A DNA stretch of 64,000 nt, taken from the NCBI GenBank assembly GCA_903813345.2, contig CAIIXF020000012.1, positions 13,684,932 to 13,748,931 of the forward strand. Direction: 5' to 3'. Position numbers and translations under genes: made by a program. Shown here in pieces: positions 1-10,219 of this stretch (its first letter is position 1; each line of letters starts with the position of its first letter). The notes beneath the pieces are model-generated. The model was given only the letters and a program-made list of their open reading frames with translations. It was not told the origin of the DNA and did not search any database. This DNA comes from Owenia fusiformis. Its lineage: Eukaryota; Annelida; Polychaeta; Sabellida; Oweniidae.

Positions 1-2
1 TG

Positions 3-686
3 AACTTAAAGTTCCAACATTTTGATGACTCTGTTGAGAGTGTGGATATATACTTCGAAAGACTAGATCAATATTTCGAGGCAGCAAATTTAAGACCAAC
101 AGACGATAAAATTGTGCCATTAACATTGACATTGATTGGTGCAAAAATGTACAAAACCCTAAGAGATTTATCAACACCAAAGCGTCCACATGAACTGTCA
201 TATGAACAGATAAAAGACACACTGATTAAACATTACTCTCCGAAACCACTTATAATAGCGAAACGTTTCAAATTCTATAAAAGAGATCAGGATTCGACAG
301 AGTCCATTGCGGAATATACTGGAATCATCAAAACCATGGCGGACAAATGTGACTTTGGGAATTTTCTTCCACAAGCCTTACGTGATAAACTGGTTTGTGG
401 TATCGCAGATGAAAATATTCAGAAGCGACTGTTAAATGATGACATGTCATTCCAACAGGTGTATGAAAAGGCTGTAACTATGGAGTTAACATCTTCAAAA
501 ATTAAGGAGATGCAGTCAGCTTCTGCAGTGAAAAGTCCTACAGTGAACAGATTAAAGGATGTTGGAAAGAAGGACTATAAATATGATAAATCCTGTTACA
601 GATGTTTGGGCAAAGGTCACAATAGTGATGAGTGTTACTTCAAAAATGAGAAATGTCATAGATGTCCACGCGTTGGTCATATTTAA
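3..686 (+). pseudogene. gag: Gypsy gag (capsid and zinc knuckles), partial
   Basis: This is a structural Gag protein that would package element RNA. The frame is open from base 3, without a visible start codon, so the N-terminus is outside the window. The middle resembles a retrotransposon capsid (YFEAAN, then a run ending in SPKPLI). The C-terminus carries a complete CX2CX4HX4C zinc knuckle (CYRCLGKGHNSDEC) and the first half of a second one. A TAA interrupts the second knuckle; its last Cys is present one frame over, so a single extra T around 680 explains the break. A programmed +1 shift at this stop is possible, but its position inside a metal-binding motif makes a simple mutation more likely. 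Confidence 0.85.
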
Positions 687-689
687 AAA

Positions 690-2361
690 GGCATGTAACA
701 ACAGAACATTGAAAGATTCAAAGTTTAACCACAAGAAGAAGTCAAAAGGTAGATATCGTAAACACAATGTTCAGTCTGTCGATGCCGACGATCACGACAG
801 ATCTACTTCAGACAGTGAACCGTACTACATAAAGGTGAACACTATTTCTAGTAAGAGATTAACCCCCATAAAAGAATCATTGTCAGTGAATGGACAACAT
901 GTTGAGTTTGAAGTTGACACGGGGTCAGCGTTTTCTATTATGTCAAAGAAAATGGCTGATGACAGATTAAATGACATTGATGTGACACCATGCAGTTTAA
1001 AACTGTATACGTACACTGGAGAACAGATAAAAGATGTTAGCGAAATTACAGTCAAAGTTGAAACAGGTAGTGGCTCGAAGGATTTACGCTTATTATTAGT
1101 GCCAAATGATGGACCACCACTACTAGGCCGTGATTGGCTTCAACATGTAAAGTTAGATTGGACTCAGATTAAAAATGTACATGGATCAAGTAATCAGCCA
1201 AAAGAGCTGAGATCTGTACTGAAGAAACATGATAAACTGTTCAATGAAACTATTGGATGTATGAAAGGATTCAAAGCAACATTCAAGCCCAAGGATGGTA
1301 GTACTCCTCAGTTTCGTAAACCCTACCCTGTACCGTACGCTTTGCGGGGTAAAATGGAAGAGGGCTTGAAGAAAATGGAAACTATGGGAATTATTTCTCC
1401 AGTGGCTCAGAGCGAATGGGCTACACCATGTTTTCCCATATTAAAAGGCAATGGCTCAGTTCGCATATGTGGTGACTATAAATCTACATTGAATCCGGTG
1501 CTTGAAGATAATTCGTATACCATGCCTGTCATTGAGGACATATATGCAAACTTAGGGCATGGTGAAAAATTCACCACACTGGATTTAGGTAATGCGTTTA
1601 CCCAGATCGAATTATGGGAGGATACTAAGATGTATACTACAGTCAACACGTGTAATGGATTATAGGTCTACAATCGTCTCAATTATGGTACCAAAGTGGC
1701 CCCAGCGATTTTCCAAAGGGCAATGGATTCTATTTTACGTCCTTTACCCGGAGTATCCTGTTATTTGGATGATATAATTATAACAGGCAGAGATGATAAA
1801 GAACATTTGGAGAATCTCAACAAAGTGCTACAAGTATTGGAGGATCATGATCTGAGAATGAATAAATCAAAGTGTAATTTCATGCAGAAATCAGTCTCAT
1901 ATTTAGGTCATGTGATTGATAAAGATGGCCTACATAAATCTGAGGAAAAAGTGAAAGCTATTGTGAATATGCCAAGACCACAGGATAAAGGTGGTCTTCG
2001 CTCATTTCTTGGAAAAGTTCAATATTACAACAAGTTTATTCCAAGATTATCAATTATCGATCCACTCAATGGATTACTACACAAAGATGCCGAGTGGAAT
2101 TGGAATTCTCAGTGTGAGGAAGCATATCTCAAGTGTAAAGAAATATTAGCTTCAGATCTTGTGCTGACACACTTTGATTCAAATCTCCCCATAAAGTTGG
2201 ATACAGATGCATCAATGAAGGCTGTCGGAGCAGTAATTTCACATATCATGCCCGACAAATCTGAACGTCCCATTGCATATGCCTCTAAATCACTCAACAG
2301 TACTCAGTGCAACTACAGCATGATTGATAAAGAAGCTTATGCCATTATATGGGCACTGTAG
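690..2361 (+). pseudogene. pol: Gypsy pol (protease, RT, partial RNase H), one in-frame stop
   Basis: Domains in order are: an aspartic protease with DTGSAFS as its active-site loop and the LLGRDW flap-region signature; RT fingers and palm beginning near FRKPYPVPYA and including SEWATPCFPI; a palm segment FTTLDLGNAFTQI with one catalytic Asp; the catalytic YLDD box near 1765; the RT connection (VQYYNKFIP); and the first RNase H block (LDTDASMKAVGA), ending at TAG 2359-2361. A TAG at 1663-1665 splits the RT in a position that normally reads as a continuous CNGL-VYNRL stretch, so the parts on both sides are in the same frame. Loss of everything after RNase H block 1 means no integrase. The protease/RT style resembles the invertebrate K02A2.6-like Gypsy proteins. 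Confidence 0.9.
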
Positions 2362-3986
2362 ATAAATCAATCTCTCGGACACCCAAATAAATAATTATTT
2401 CCATTAATCTAGCTCATTTGCTCGACAAAATTCGTCGGTAACTACCAACCCGTCAAAACCACGGCATGAGGTTAAAACATACGGCCAATGGAGTACTGCC
2501 TCCACGTTTTTATTGCAGTCTGTTGTAAAGTACATTCTGGCCAAATCAGTCCTTCTTTGTAGGTCTGGGTCTGGAGGGCTCTGACTTCTTCATCACTTTT
2601 ACCCCATTGATAATTTCAGGTGTGATGATCGTGTTCCTGCCAGATATGAGCAAATTGGGCCTCCCTATTTAAAGTGTTTGTACCACCTATACACATTCTT
2701 TCTAGCAAATTTTTTATCCCTAAAGCATTGTCTAGACTCTATCGGGGTCTCGAGCTGTGTTTTACCTTGATATACACAGTGTTATATCAGTCATCTTTGT
2801 TTTCGTTTTGGTTGGCCTCCATTTTGACCCAAAATGGCTGATTTACTGGGCCAGGTGTAATTTGGTGTCTGTTTGAAAAATGATATTCCATACACTAAGC
2901 ACCTTATGACATCATAATAGCAGACGGTTACTTTAGAAACATCGAAACACACAACTAGAAATAACTGTCATCATATTTGCATTTAACAAATAAAGTTTTA
3001 TATACTTTTAAAAACAACAAACAAATCATGCTGATAATGTGCATGAATGAAAAATACAACCTGACCGGTGGTACCCATACTTAAAACAAATAAGGAGGTA
3101 TAGTTATCAAATCTCCCAGAAATGTTGCCACTTCAATAAATAGTCAACTCTGAAAAGGAGGAGGGAAATAGGCGCAGCAGATTTTGGACAGTCATATGTT
3201 TGATGTTTGTTTCACTTCTAGAGATGATAAAATAATTTCGACTTTGAGACAGGGTGAATGCAAACAACCCACCCACATGTTTTTTCTGAAATGTTTTCCT
3301 GATTTTCAACCCCTTCCATCCCTGCTTTTTTAATTTTTCTTGCATCAATATGTTGCGTTTTGACACACAGTTAATCCCTTAAAAGGAATAAATGATTCCT
3401 TTTAGATAAAAGTGGAAAACAATATTTTCCATGTTATTTTCCCAAAGGGAAAAATCATTGCTTTCAGCTAAGTTTGGTCACCCATAATGGGTATCTTTAA
3501 AACCCCTGAAGGAATCACCTGAAGGAATCAATTGGCGTGAGACGAGGCATCGCCAATCAGCATGGTGTTGACAAAAGAGCGTCTCACAAATAATTAATTG
3601 ATTAAGTGGTACCGGGGAAGGCGATGTCCGTCTCCTTAAAAACGTTTACTTATAAACTTGCCAGGACCCCCCCCCCCTTGAATGTAACAAAAGCGATGCA
3701 AATGTCCAAGCAGTGGCGTTTCCAGAGAGTCCAACAGCACATGGAGTTTCAATAGTCCAGTGGCGCTTAATAAGTAGTTTCATCTCATCCTTGAATTCAT
3801 TAAAGGGCCCATTTAAGTCAGCTGGAGGAATCATTTTATCTATCGGTCCCGAAAGTGCTGAGAGTTTCATTTTTATCATTTTTTATTTATTCCACTTCAT
3901 ATTAATGTTACATATAATACAGTACATGTATATTTACATTATATTGTTTTTACATTATCTAGGTCATATGATTATTCGATCATTTG
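2362..3986. other. Non-coding stretch without recognised features
   Basis: No convincing reading frame or repeat structure is visible. A C9-10 run lies near 3668 and short purine tracts occur around 3160. The short frames present lack protein-like composition. Confidence 0.5.
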
Positions 3987-4319
3987 ATCATTACACATCA
4001 TAAGTGATCTCTATTCAATAGCACTTGACTTAGTGTTGGATGATAAATCTGTATCAAGAAATGATACATATTGCTATGCTATTGAACAAGACCCAAGTTA
4101 TGGGTGTGGGAGGGGGGGTAAAAAATTGCCCCCTCACTTGTGACCATTGCTATGTAAACATTTCGATAGCACAGTATGTGGTATTCCATTCATCCGTCAA
4201 CAGGAAAAGTGATATGTATAAGTCGCATTATTTTATAGATGTCACTTATAATCATTACACATCATAAGTGATCTCTATTCAATAGCACTTGACTTAGTGT
4301 TGGATGATAAATCTGTATC
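3987..4319 (-). repeat. 69-bp direct repeat pair around a 195-bp spacer
   Basis: Positions 3987-4055 and 4251-4319 are near-identical (both begin ATCATTACACATCATAAG and end ATCTGTATC). The pair sits just beyond the 3' end of the minus-strand tyrosine recombinase. Ngaro/PAT-type elements end in B1-A2-B2 split direct repeats, and the two 69-bp copies would fit B1 and B2 with the spacer as A2. I could not find an A1 copy near 10 kb, so this reading stays tentative. Confidence 0.6.
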
Positions 4320-4570
4320 CCTCATTCACAGCAAATATGCTTGAACTGTAAGCATTCATATAGTATCCTATTTCCCCTTCTCCAAAACTAATAAAACATT
4401 TAACAAAACAGATGATTGAAATAAAGAAATAGTATGACGTATATTTCTTGAAAAGTAGCATGGCCCAAGCATGAACAGTCAGTGAAAAACACTCTACATA
4501 ATAAAACAGGCACCTACCATTCATGGCAGAGTATATCAAGAAAATGAGTTTATTAAATAACATATATACA

Positions 4571-5759
4571 TCACTGATAGCTATCAAAACTAGAAACATC
4601 CCCATATTTCTTAAATTTAGACTCTATATCCGAAGCTGAAGCGCTACCTAAATGGTTGGAAAAAGAACCCGAAACAACGCCTAAATCTGTTAATATATTT
4701 GCTCTTGTTTATCTCTCTGAACTTTTCTCCGTAAACCAACCCACATGTTTCATGACATCTGATGGTGTTGCTGCCGCACCTGACAACATGTAAGAAATGG
4801 CACACCCCCCTCGAATACTGTGCGGCGTTTCCCCCTCATCCATTGATAAAGATCTCAAGTAATACTTCAGTCTGTCATAAATTGCCGAATAACTGACATG
4901 ATCCAGCGAAACCACTTCACGTTCAGAAATGGTCCTGAAAAGGTACCCTGTGTCTCGAAAAAACACCCAAGCCTTTCATTGTCGAAAAATAAAGTTGCAA
5001 CCCCCGAACAGGGCAGATGACATGATCCTCACAAGGTTTCAATGCGAAACAATTAACCTTCCCATCACCCCTTAATGTTTTCCCAAAGGAATGAGAAAGC
5101 AAAACCCCATCATCCCCCGGCAATTGTTTGACCTCTTGCAATTTAGTAAGGGTCAAATCACCAGCCCTATCACCCCCAAAAAACTGAATCTTAAAGAATG
5201 CCTGGTCACGAGCAAATATAAATCTGTCCCTAGAGGAGATACTCAGGTCATCAAGACGGCTACGGATAAATATGGAGAGTAGCCTAAGCTTTCTAACAAA
5301 CAAAGGTTTCGATTGTTTTGGCAGAACATGGCTAGAAGCCTGCTCCACCTTGATAGCCTTGAGGAACAATCTGACCTCTGGAGCACATGCAGGATTACCC
5401 GTATTGTCATGAGGGAACCAAATCCTACCCTTCCCAATAAATTCGTAAACGCTCTTTAGATGTTGTACAATTCCAGCAACTGTCCCTGAAGCCAACCTCC
5501 TCGGACAAAGACAACGTTGTAAACCAGTCTTTCCCATATTTGGACACAATAGAACATGAACCTGTGTCTTACCACATGAGTCCTTAAAAACCAGGTATTT
5601 TCGAATATCCTCCGGAGTACCATCTCCAATTACGGGGGAATGCGGCAATTGTTTCAAAAATCTTTTGAAATCATCCCTAACGGAGGAACGCTTTTGAGAA
5701 TAGGCCAACATCTCCTGAGTGTCATCCAAATAAGACAGCCTGGCATTAATATCATTCAT
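4571..5759 (-). pseudogene. Tyrosine recombinase of the DIRS-type element, broken twice
   Basis: This enzyme would integrate the circular cDNA. The first block starts at ATG 5759 and runs to a frameshift in an A6 run at 4958-4963 (plus strand); removing one base rejoins it to the C-terminal block. That block has the catalytic HSIRGG (box II His/Arg) and MKHVGW (third His/Trp) motifs. Nine residues after the HVGW box, exactly where the nucleophilic Tyr is expected, the codon is TAA (4709-4711). The frame then stays open for another 45 codons of protein-like sequence to a TGA at 4571, which supports TAA as a mutated Tyr codon and not a true end. The gene lies 32 bp downstream of the RT ORF in the same direction. 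Confidence 0.85.
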
Positions 5760-5791
5760 GACCTCCTGAAAGGATAAAGCCTTATATTAAC

Positions 5792-7834
5792 CTAACGAAA
5801 TGACAGTCTCAGACAAACAAGGTCCCAGTCAAGACCATATATGTCCCTTACTAATCCCTTTTTGGTTGGAACATATATCATCCCCACATCCCCTTTCCGG
5901 GCCAAATGGACCATGTGCACAATATGTCTTGACAGCAGAGGCCACCAGATCGGCGCTGGTGACAGTAATGGAACAATCATGGTAATTGCTTTAATCTTCT
6001 GTTCAGAGAAAAGATTCAGCAAAGGCAGAACAAGGCAAATGGGGGGAAAGACATATGGGTTGGCCTCATTGGAAATATCACGGGAAAAAACATTCAAACC
6101 CGCCGAACCAGGTGCAGGAAAACGGGAAAAGAATTTCAAAGGAAGTCCGTCCGTCCCCTTCATAACATTAGCAGGTGATGCCATAAGATCAACAGTATGA
6201 GGCCCAAATTCTCTTTCAACAGACGTCCAGAGAACTTGTGAAAGCATGCTATCTTGTCTGGAGAGACGCCTAGAAGGACGATCCGCTGGATTATCAGCTG
6301 ATGGCACATATTCCAGGCATAGATCAATATTCCAACTGACCGTGGGTTCAAAGACCCGTTTTAAAAGAGCATTCAGAGAACTGTCCCTGGAACCCTCATT
6401 CTTCCAGGAATAAACTACTGCAGTGTTGTCAACTAGTACATCCACTCTTTTATCCCGAATAGAACCACTAAGAGATTGGAGACCCTTCAACAAGGCATCT
6501 GCCTCTTTAACGTGAATTGGGCGGTCATCCCCCTCCCCCCAGTAATCACCGAAAGACTCCTTCACCGACCCCTCTGATAAAGTTGTGATACCATAACCAG
6601 ATAATGATGCATCCGTTGCCATCCTGAACACAGTGTGAAATTCCCTCCTCCACGGCAAGAAACCAGTCCAACTGTCTAAGAAACGCCAATGGGAAACTTC
6701 AGAAGCCAATGCAGTCTCTAAAAGTATACCTTTACTGTTTTTAGAAGCCTTTGAGATTGCCAGATTGACTTCCCTTATGTATAGCTTTGCCCCTGGTACC
6801 ATCTGTAGAAAAGATATACATTTTCCTGCAAACCTCTGCAGCATGTGCAAAGGTACAGTATGTAGACCCAAAATGGCCTCTCTAACGCCAATGAAAGATT
6901 GTATTTTCTCATCAGGAATGTGAAAAGTCTGCAACGTAGAATCTATGTCAAAGCCAAGGAACCGTAAATTAGTTGTTGGTAGAAAACAACTCTTCTTCAC
7001 ATTGAGAGTGTAACCAAAATCATTCAACACACTGAGTACTACATTGACAGTATCAAAGTGAGACCTGTTTTTGGGGATAATGTACAGCCTATCATCCAAA
7101 TATTGAATAGTATCAATTCCAAGCAAACGTAACGATGAAGTAGCAACCATTCCAAAAGATTGGTATATGTAGGGTGATGCCTTAAAACCAAAAGGAAGGG
7201 TAGTGTATGACATAACATAACCGCCAAATGCTATCCCAAAATATGTCTGATCATCAGGAAGTATTTTCACATGATCGAACCCGGAGAATTTATCAGTTTT
7301 AAACATGAAAGCATCCTTCGGTGCTATCCTTGGGACATCCTTCAAAGTTTCAAGTTGAAAAGGAAGGTCTCTTACCCAAAGATTCAAGAAACGCTCATCG
7401 TGACACAAACGGGGTTTGGATGGTTCCACCGTCAGTGGCATAATAATACGTGGGAGTTGACACTGCCCTACCTTCCCCCACACCCTGATGGAGCCATTTT
7501 TAATTCTGGAAGACAAAGTATCCGCTATGAATTGAGAAAAAGGTATGCATGAGGCATGATTAGGAAAATACCTTCTGGGTGGGATGGGTGCATTAAAAGA
7601 CAGGCCCTTGAAATTACCCTTGAAGTCCCTCCACAGATCAGCCACACGGACGCCCTCCCGTATCCAAGACAATAACCGCCCAGAATCAGGACCATTGGCA
7701 TGTTTAGGTATTGACTCCCTCCATTTAGTTTCACAAAAGTGTATGCCCCCCGAAACGAAATAGTCAGAATCGCGCAGCAATAAACCTTCATTGTCATCAA
7801 CATGGGGAGATATCCGGAGTCCATTCACTCTCAT
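5792..7834 (-). CDS. DIRS-type reverse transcriptase-RNase H polyprotein
   Basis: The RT copies element RNA and the RNase H removes it. RT spans roughly residues 115-330: PRLCHDERFLNLW, TLPFGFKASP and the catalytic YLDD at 245-248. RNase H follows at about 405-545, with its acidic residues in MATDAS, HVKEADALL, LVDNTAVV and SADNPADRPSR. A C-terminal stretch with VDLMAS and a hydrophobic WWPLL segment matches the tail found in DIRS pol proteins. The ORF is intact at 680 aa. The frame is open upstream of this ATG to about 7928, where TTTTTGTTAATAG could be a splice acceptor. The pol may therefore be joined by splicing to gag, whose last codons contain a GTAAAA donor-like site near 8219. The ATG at 7834 is the first Met in frame. 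Confidence 0.9.
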   Translation of the reverse strand: MRVNGLRISPHVDDNEGLLLRDSDYFVSGGIHFCETKWRESIPKHANGPDSGRLLSWIREGVRVADLWRDFKGNFKGLSFNAPIPPRRYFPNHASCIPFSQFIADTLSSRIKNGSIRVWGKVGQCQLPRIIMPLTVEPSKPRLCHDERFLNLWVRDLPFQLETLKDVPRIAPKDAFMFKTDKFSGFDHVKILPDDQTYFGIAFGGYVMSYTTLPFGFKASPYIYQSFGMVATSSLRLLGIDTIQYLDDRLYIIPKNRSHFDTVNVVLSVLNDFGYTLNVKKSCFLPTTNLRFLGFDIDSTLQTFHIPDEKIQSFIGVREAILGLHTVPLHMLQRFAGKCISFLQMVPGAKLYIREVNLAISKASKNSKGILLETALASEVSHWRFLDSWTGFLPWRREFHTVFRMATDASLSGYGITTLSEGSVKESFGDYWGEGDDRPIHVKEADALLKGLQSLSGSIRDKRVDVLVDNTAVVYSWKNEGSRDSSLNALLKRVFEPTVSWNIDLCLEYVPSADNPADRPSRRLSRQDSMLSQVLWTSVEREFGPHTVDLMASPANVMKGTDGLPLKFFSRFPAPGSAGLNVFSRDISNEANPYVFPPICLVLPLLNLFSEQKIKAITMIVPLLSPAPIWWPLLSRHIVHMVHLARKGDVGMIYVPTKKGLVRDIYGLDWDLVCLRLSFR

Positions 7835-7928
7835 AGTCTTCCAAGATGAGTTCTCTGTAAGATGAAGCTTTCCCGGCTCAAAATTGACATCTAACTCCCA
7901 ATCAGGTAATCTGATGAACTGATGATCC

Positions 7929-8216
7929 TATTAACAAAAATCCAATTATTACAACTCACAAACAGAGAAACATTCCAAAGACTATGAGAATGAAATGGTA
8001 CTCCGGCATCAACCCACGTGGACTAAGTCCAGCAAGGGATTAGAATCCCCGGGCAGTGACAGAATAACATTACATTCACAAATAAAATACATTATCATAT
8101 AAATCATAACATAATCCTACATAAGAAGTAATTAGGCCTAGTCAAAAATGTAGCACACAATGGTCATGTACACAATATAATCAATCAAAAAATCCAAGTT
8201 AAAATTTTTTTTTTTT
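7929..8216 (-). other. Spacer between gag and pol of the DIRS-type element
   Basis: AT-rich spacer with a T11 run at about 8209-8219 next to the gag stop. It could be an intron joining gag to pol: a donor-like ATGTAAAA lies at the gag end and acceptor-like TAATAG and TCATCAG sites lie at 7915-7930. No other feature is seen. Confidence 0.35.
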
Positions 8217-9911
8217 TTACATTCCTTTCTGGACAGAGTCCAATTTAGGACAGTCTTTCAGGTAATGAGAAGGGCTCTTGCAGAGATGGCAAGTTCCAGA
8301 GCCTGAACCTCTGCCCCGCGAGCCGTAAGGTCTCCTTTGGCCTCCACGACCCTGAAACTGGATCTGGAACCCCCCATAACCACCATAGCCTGGGTTAGAG
8401 AAGCCCCCAAACCCCTGGTAAAAACCAGGTGGAGAATAGAAAGGCTGGAAAGGCTGGACTTGCTGTTCAACCTTAGGCTGGCTGTCGGACTTGTCCTGGC
8501 GCGCAGTACGTTTTGATTTGAGGCATTTTTGTACAGCATTGAATACCTTATCAGATGCAGAGCTCAAAGCGGCCAGGACAAGCTCCGGCACGTCCAACCT
8601 CTCAGCGTTCCTCTCCACCTGCCAGAGGAGGTCAGAGAAGAGAGGGGCATCTGCATGCCCAGTCTTATCTGACCTCTCCTTGAGGTCATCCAAAGTGGCT
8701 ATTATCATAGCATTGTTCGGCTTCGCCTGTGTACAAAGATGTTTAACCTTAGTTAGAAGGGTCTCCACGGCTTCTTTGTTTCTGACCTCCTTTTCCTCCT
8801 TTAAACGCTTCTTCACCTCTTCCGCCACCTCCGAAGCCTCTTCTGTGGCCTTTCTCTTGCCCGGCTGGAAGCACATACAATGAACCAGTATAAATAACCC
8901 AAACGATCAACCATGAGAATAACAATAAAAAATAACACAAATCAATACGCCCACGAGTAATATGCCTACCGTTGCCAGAGATACATCGCCTTAGGGCACC
9001 CCTGCCCTTTTTTAGATAGTCCTCTATCCGTCCATTAGCTCTTAACAATTTCCCATACCCTCTCTGCAAACTACGCAACCTGTTTCCCACGTGCAAGTCC
9101 AACACCTTCATTGCAGTCAGAAGGGCTTCTATAGGGTCATCCCCCTGACCATACCGATCATCAGTGTTACCACCATAAAATTCGTCATTCACCTCCCCGG
9201 AGGAAGAGTTTTTATACATTTTAAGTGATTCCTCTGTACTATTGAGTGTCCCATCTAATGTAACATCCTTTCCCGAAACTGTCATCCTCCCAAAAGAGGG
9301 CAATAGGAGAACGGTAAATAACAAAGCCCATTGAAGCATAGTGTGCCCCATAATAAGAGATATCTAACTAGACAGTCCAAGACAAAGTTATTCCTGCTGT
9401 TAAAGTGATACACTTTTGGAAAGTGTGGAGAGCAACGGCAGCATATAGAATACCTCTAACCAAAAACATAAATTATTTAAATCCATATATAATGGGAATA
9501 AATAAATAAATCTCGCCAATAACCTTTAAGTTTAACATAAACAACAACAGCGGGTACCTGATTTGAGGCGTCAGGCGCAGAACACGTGCTTGTTTCTGGC
9601 AGCAATACATCACCCCTAGCGTCAGATTTATTCGCTAGCTGAATAGCAACGTGGCACGCCAGCTTTTTCCCGTCCACACCTGCGTCAACCCCCGACATCT
9701 CCAATATAGAGGCTATGGGTTCCCGTACGATCTCTAGGAACTTCTTATCCATATACGCCTCCTTTGCCTGGTCCAGAGACGCATCCTTAGTAAATCTATT
9801 AAACGGAGACACGTCCTCCCCATTGAGGGATCTGATCTGTTTGAGCAACTGGATTAGGCACTCTGGTGGAACCGTGTGCCTCCTCTTCAATATTTCAAAA
9901 GGGGTGGCCAT
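8217..9911 (-). CDS. gag: Gag of the DIRS-type element, two exons (9558-9911 and 8217-8864)
   Basis: Exon 1 starts at ATG 9911 (MATPFEILKRRH; an in-frame ATG at 9953 is an alternative) and ends at a strong CAG/GTACCC donor. Exon 2 begins after TGCTTCCAG. Both junctions are phase 0, and the joined product is about 333 aa. Exon 2 opens with a charged helical stretch (residues KRKATEEASEVAEEVKKR), has a Pro/Gln/Gly-rich middle (GYGGYGGF) and an RG-rich segment, and ends with a CX2CX4HX4C zinc knuckle (CHLCKSPSHYLKDC) typical of nucleic-acid-binding Gag proteins. The intron (8865-9557) is inferred from splice-site sequence and phase only. Exon 2 may instead be expressed from its own ATG at 8876. 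Confidence 0.7.
8749..9351 (-). CDS. Small secretory/membrane ORF lying mostly in the gag intron
   Basis: This 200-codon ORF starts at ATG 9351, within the inferred gag intron, and runs into gag exon 2 in another frame. It has a signal-peptide-like N-terminus (MLQWALLFTVLLLPSFG), two N-glycosylation sequons (NST, NSS), an acidic segment, a helical stretch around IEALLTAMKVLDLHVGNRLR, and a long hydrophobic segment CYFLLLFSWLIVWVIYTGSL near residues 140-160. The last 40 residues are a Gly/Arg-rich read of gag exon 2 and are probably not meaningful. The layout (signal, glycosylated ectodomain, helix, TM) is envelope-like in outline. I recognise no family, and it could be a chance ORF. Confidence 0.4.
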   Translation of the reverse strand: MGHTMLQWALLFTVLLLPSFGRMTVSGKDVTLDGTLNSTEESLKMYKNSSSGEVNDEFYGGNTDDRYGQGDDPIEALLTAMKVLDLHVGNRLRSLQRGYGKLLRANGRIEDYLKKGRGALRRCISGNGRHITRGRIDLCYFLLLFSWLIVWVIYTGSLYVLPAGQEKGHRRGFGGGGRGEEAFKGGKGGQKQRSRGDPSN

Positions 9912-10010
9912 AGTACTGTTTCTGGAAGAATGGATTATTGAAAATTTATTCATACATCAAATCAGCCAGCAACAAAGTGGTAAGTTCTAGAGGAATAAAC
10001 AAACCCCTTA

Positions 10011-10219
10011 ACATAAGACCTAATAAATCACCAAAAAGGAAAAGGTCGTATACAGGCTCCAACAATCAGCAGAGAAAGTCTCAAATTCCAAGGCCAGAAA
10101 CAACCGCCTATGTATAAAAAACACAGGTCAACATAACCGACTAGTAGCAAGCGAGCCAACAAAGCCAGTGATATATACAGGCCAAAGCAAAATCCAAATA
10201 TAACTCCAGTAATATTACG
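10011..10219. other. Possible 5' flank of the DIRS-type element
   Basis: Low-GC sequence without frames or clear repeats. It could be the untranslated leader of the DIRS-type element, cut off by the minisatellite-armed element that follows. Confidence 0.3.

Larger units (their letters stand above)
1..2361 (+). mobile_element. Ty3/Gypsy LTR retrotransposon, truncated
   Basis: Gag, protease, RT and the start of RNase H follow one another in standard Gypsy order. The gag frame is already open at the left edge, so the 5' part lies outside the window. The coding match stops inside RNase H; there is no RNase H end, integrase or 3' LTR in the following 1.6 kb. One frameshift and one in-frame stop show that this copy is dead. 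Confidence 0.9.
3987..10010 (-). mobile_element. DIRS-order (tyrosine recombinase) retrotransposon
   Basis: Read on the minus strand, the order is gag, RT-RNase H, tyrosine recombinase, which defines the DIRS order. There is no DDE integrase and no LTR. The 3' side carries a 69-bp direct repeat pair. The 5' limit is unclear; the sequence between about 10000 and the minisatellite at 10220 may still belong to it. The recombinase is broken, so this copy is probably immobile, but gag and RT-RNase H are intact, which suggests a fairly young insertion. Confidence 0.85.
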
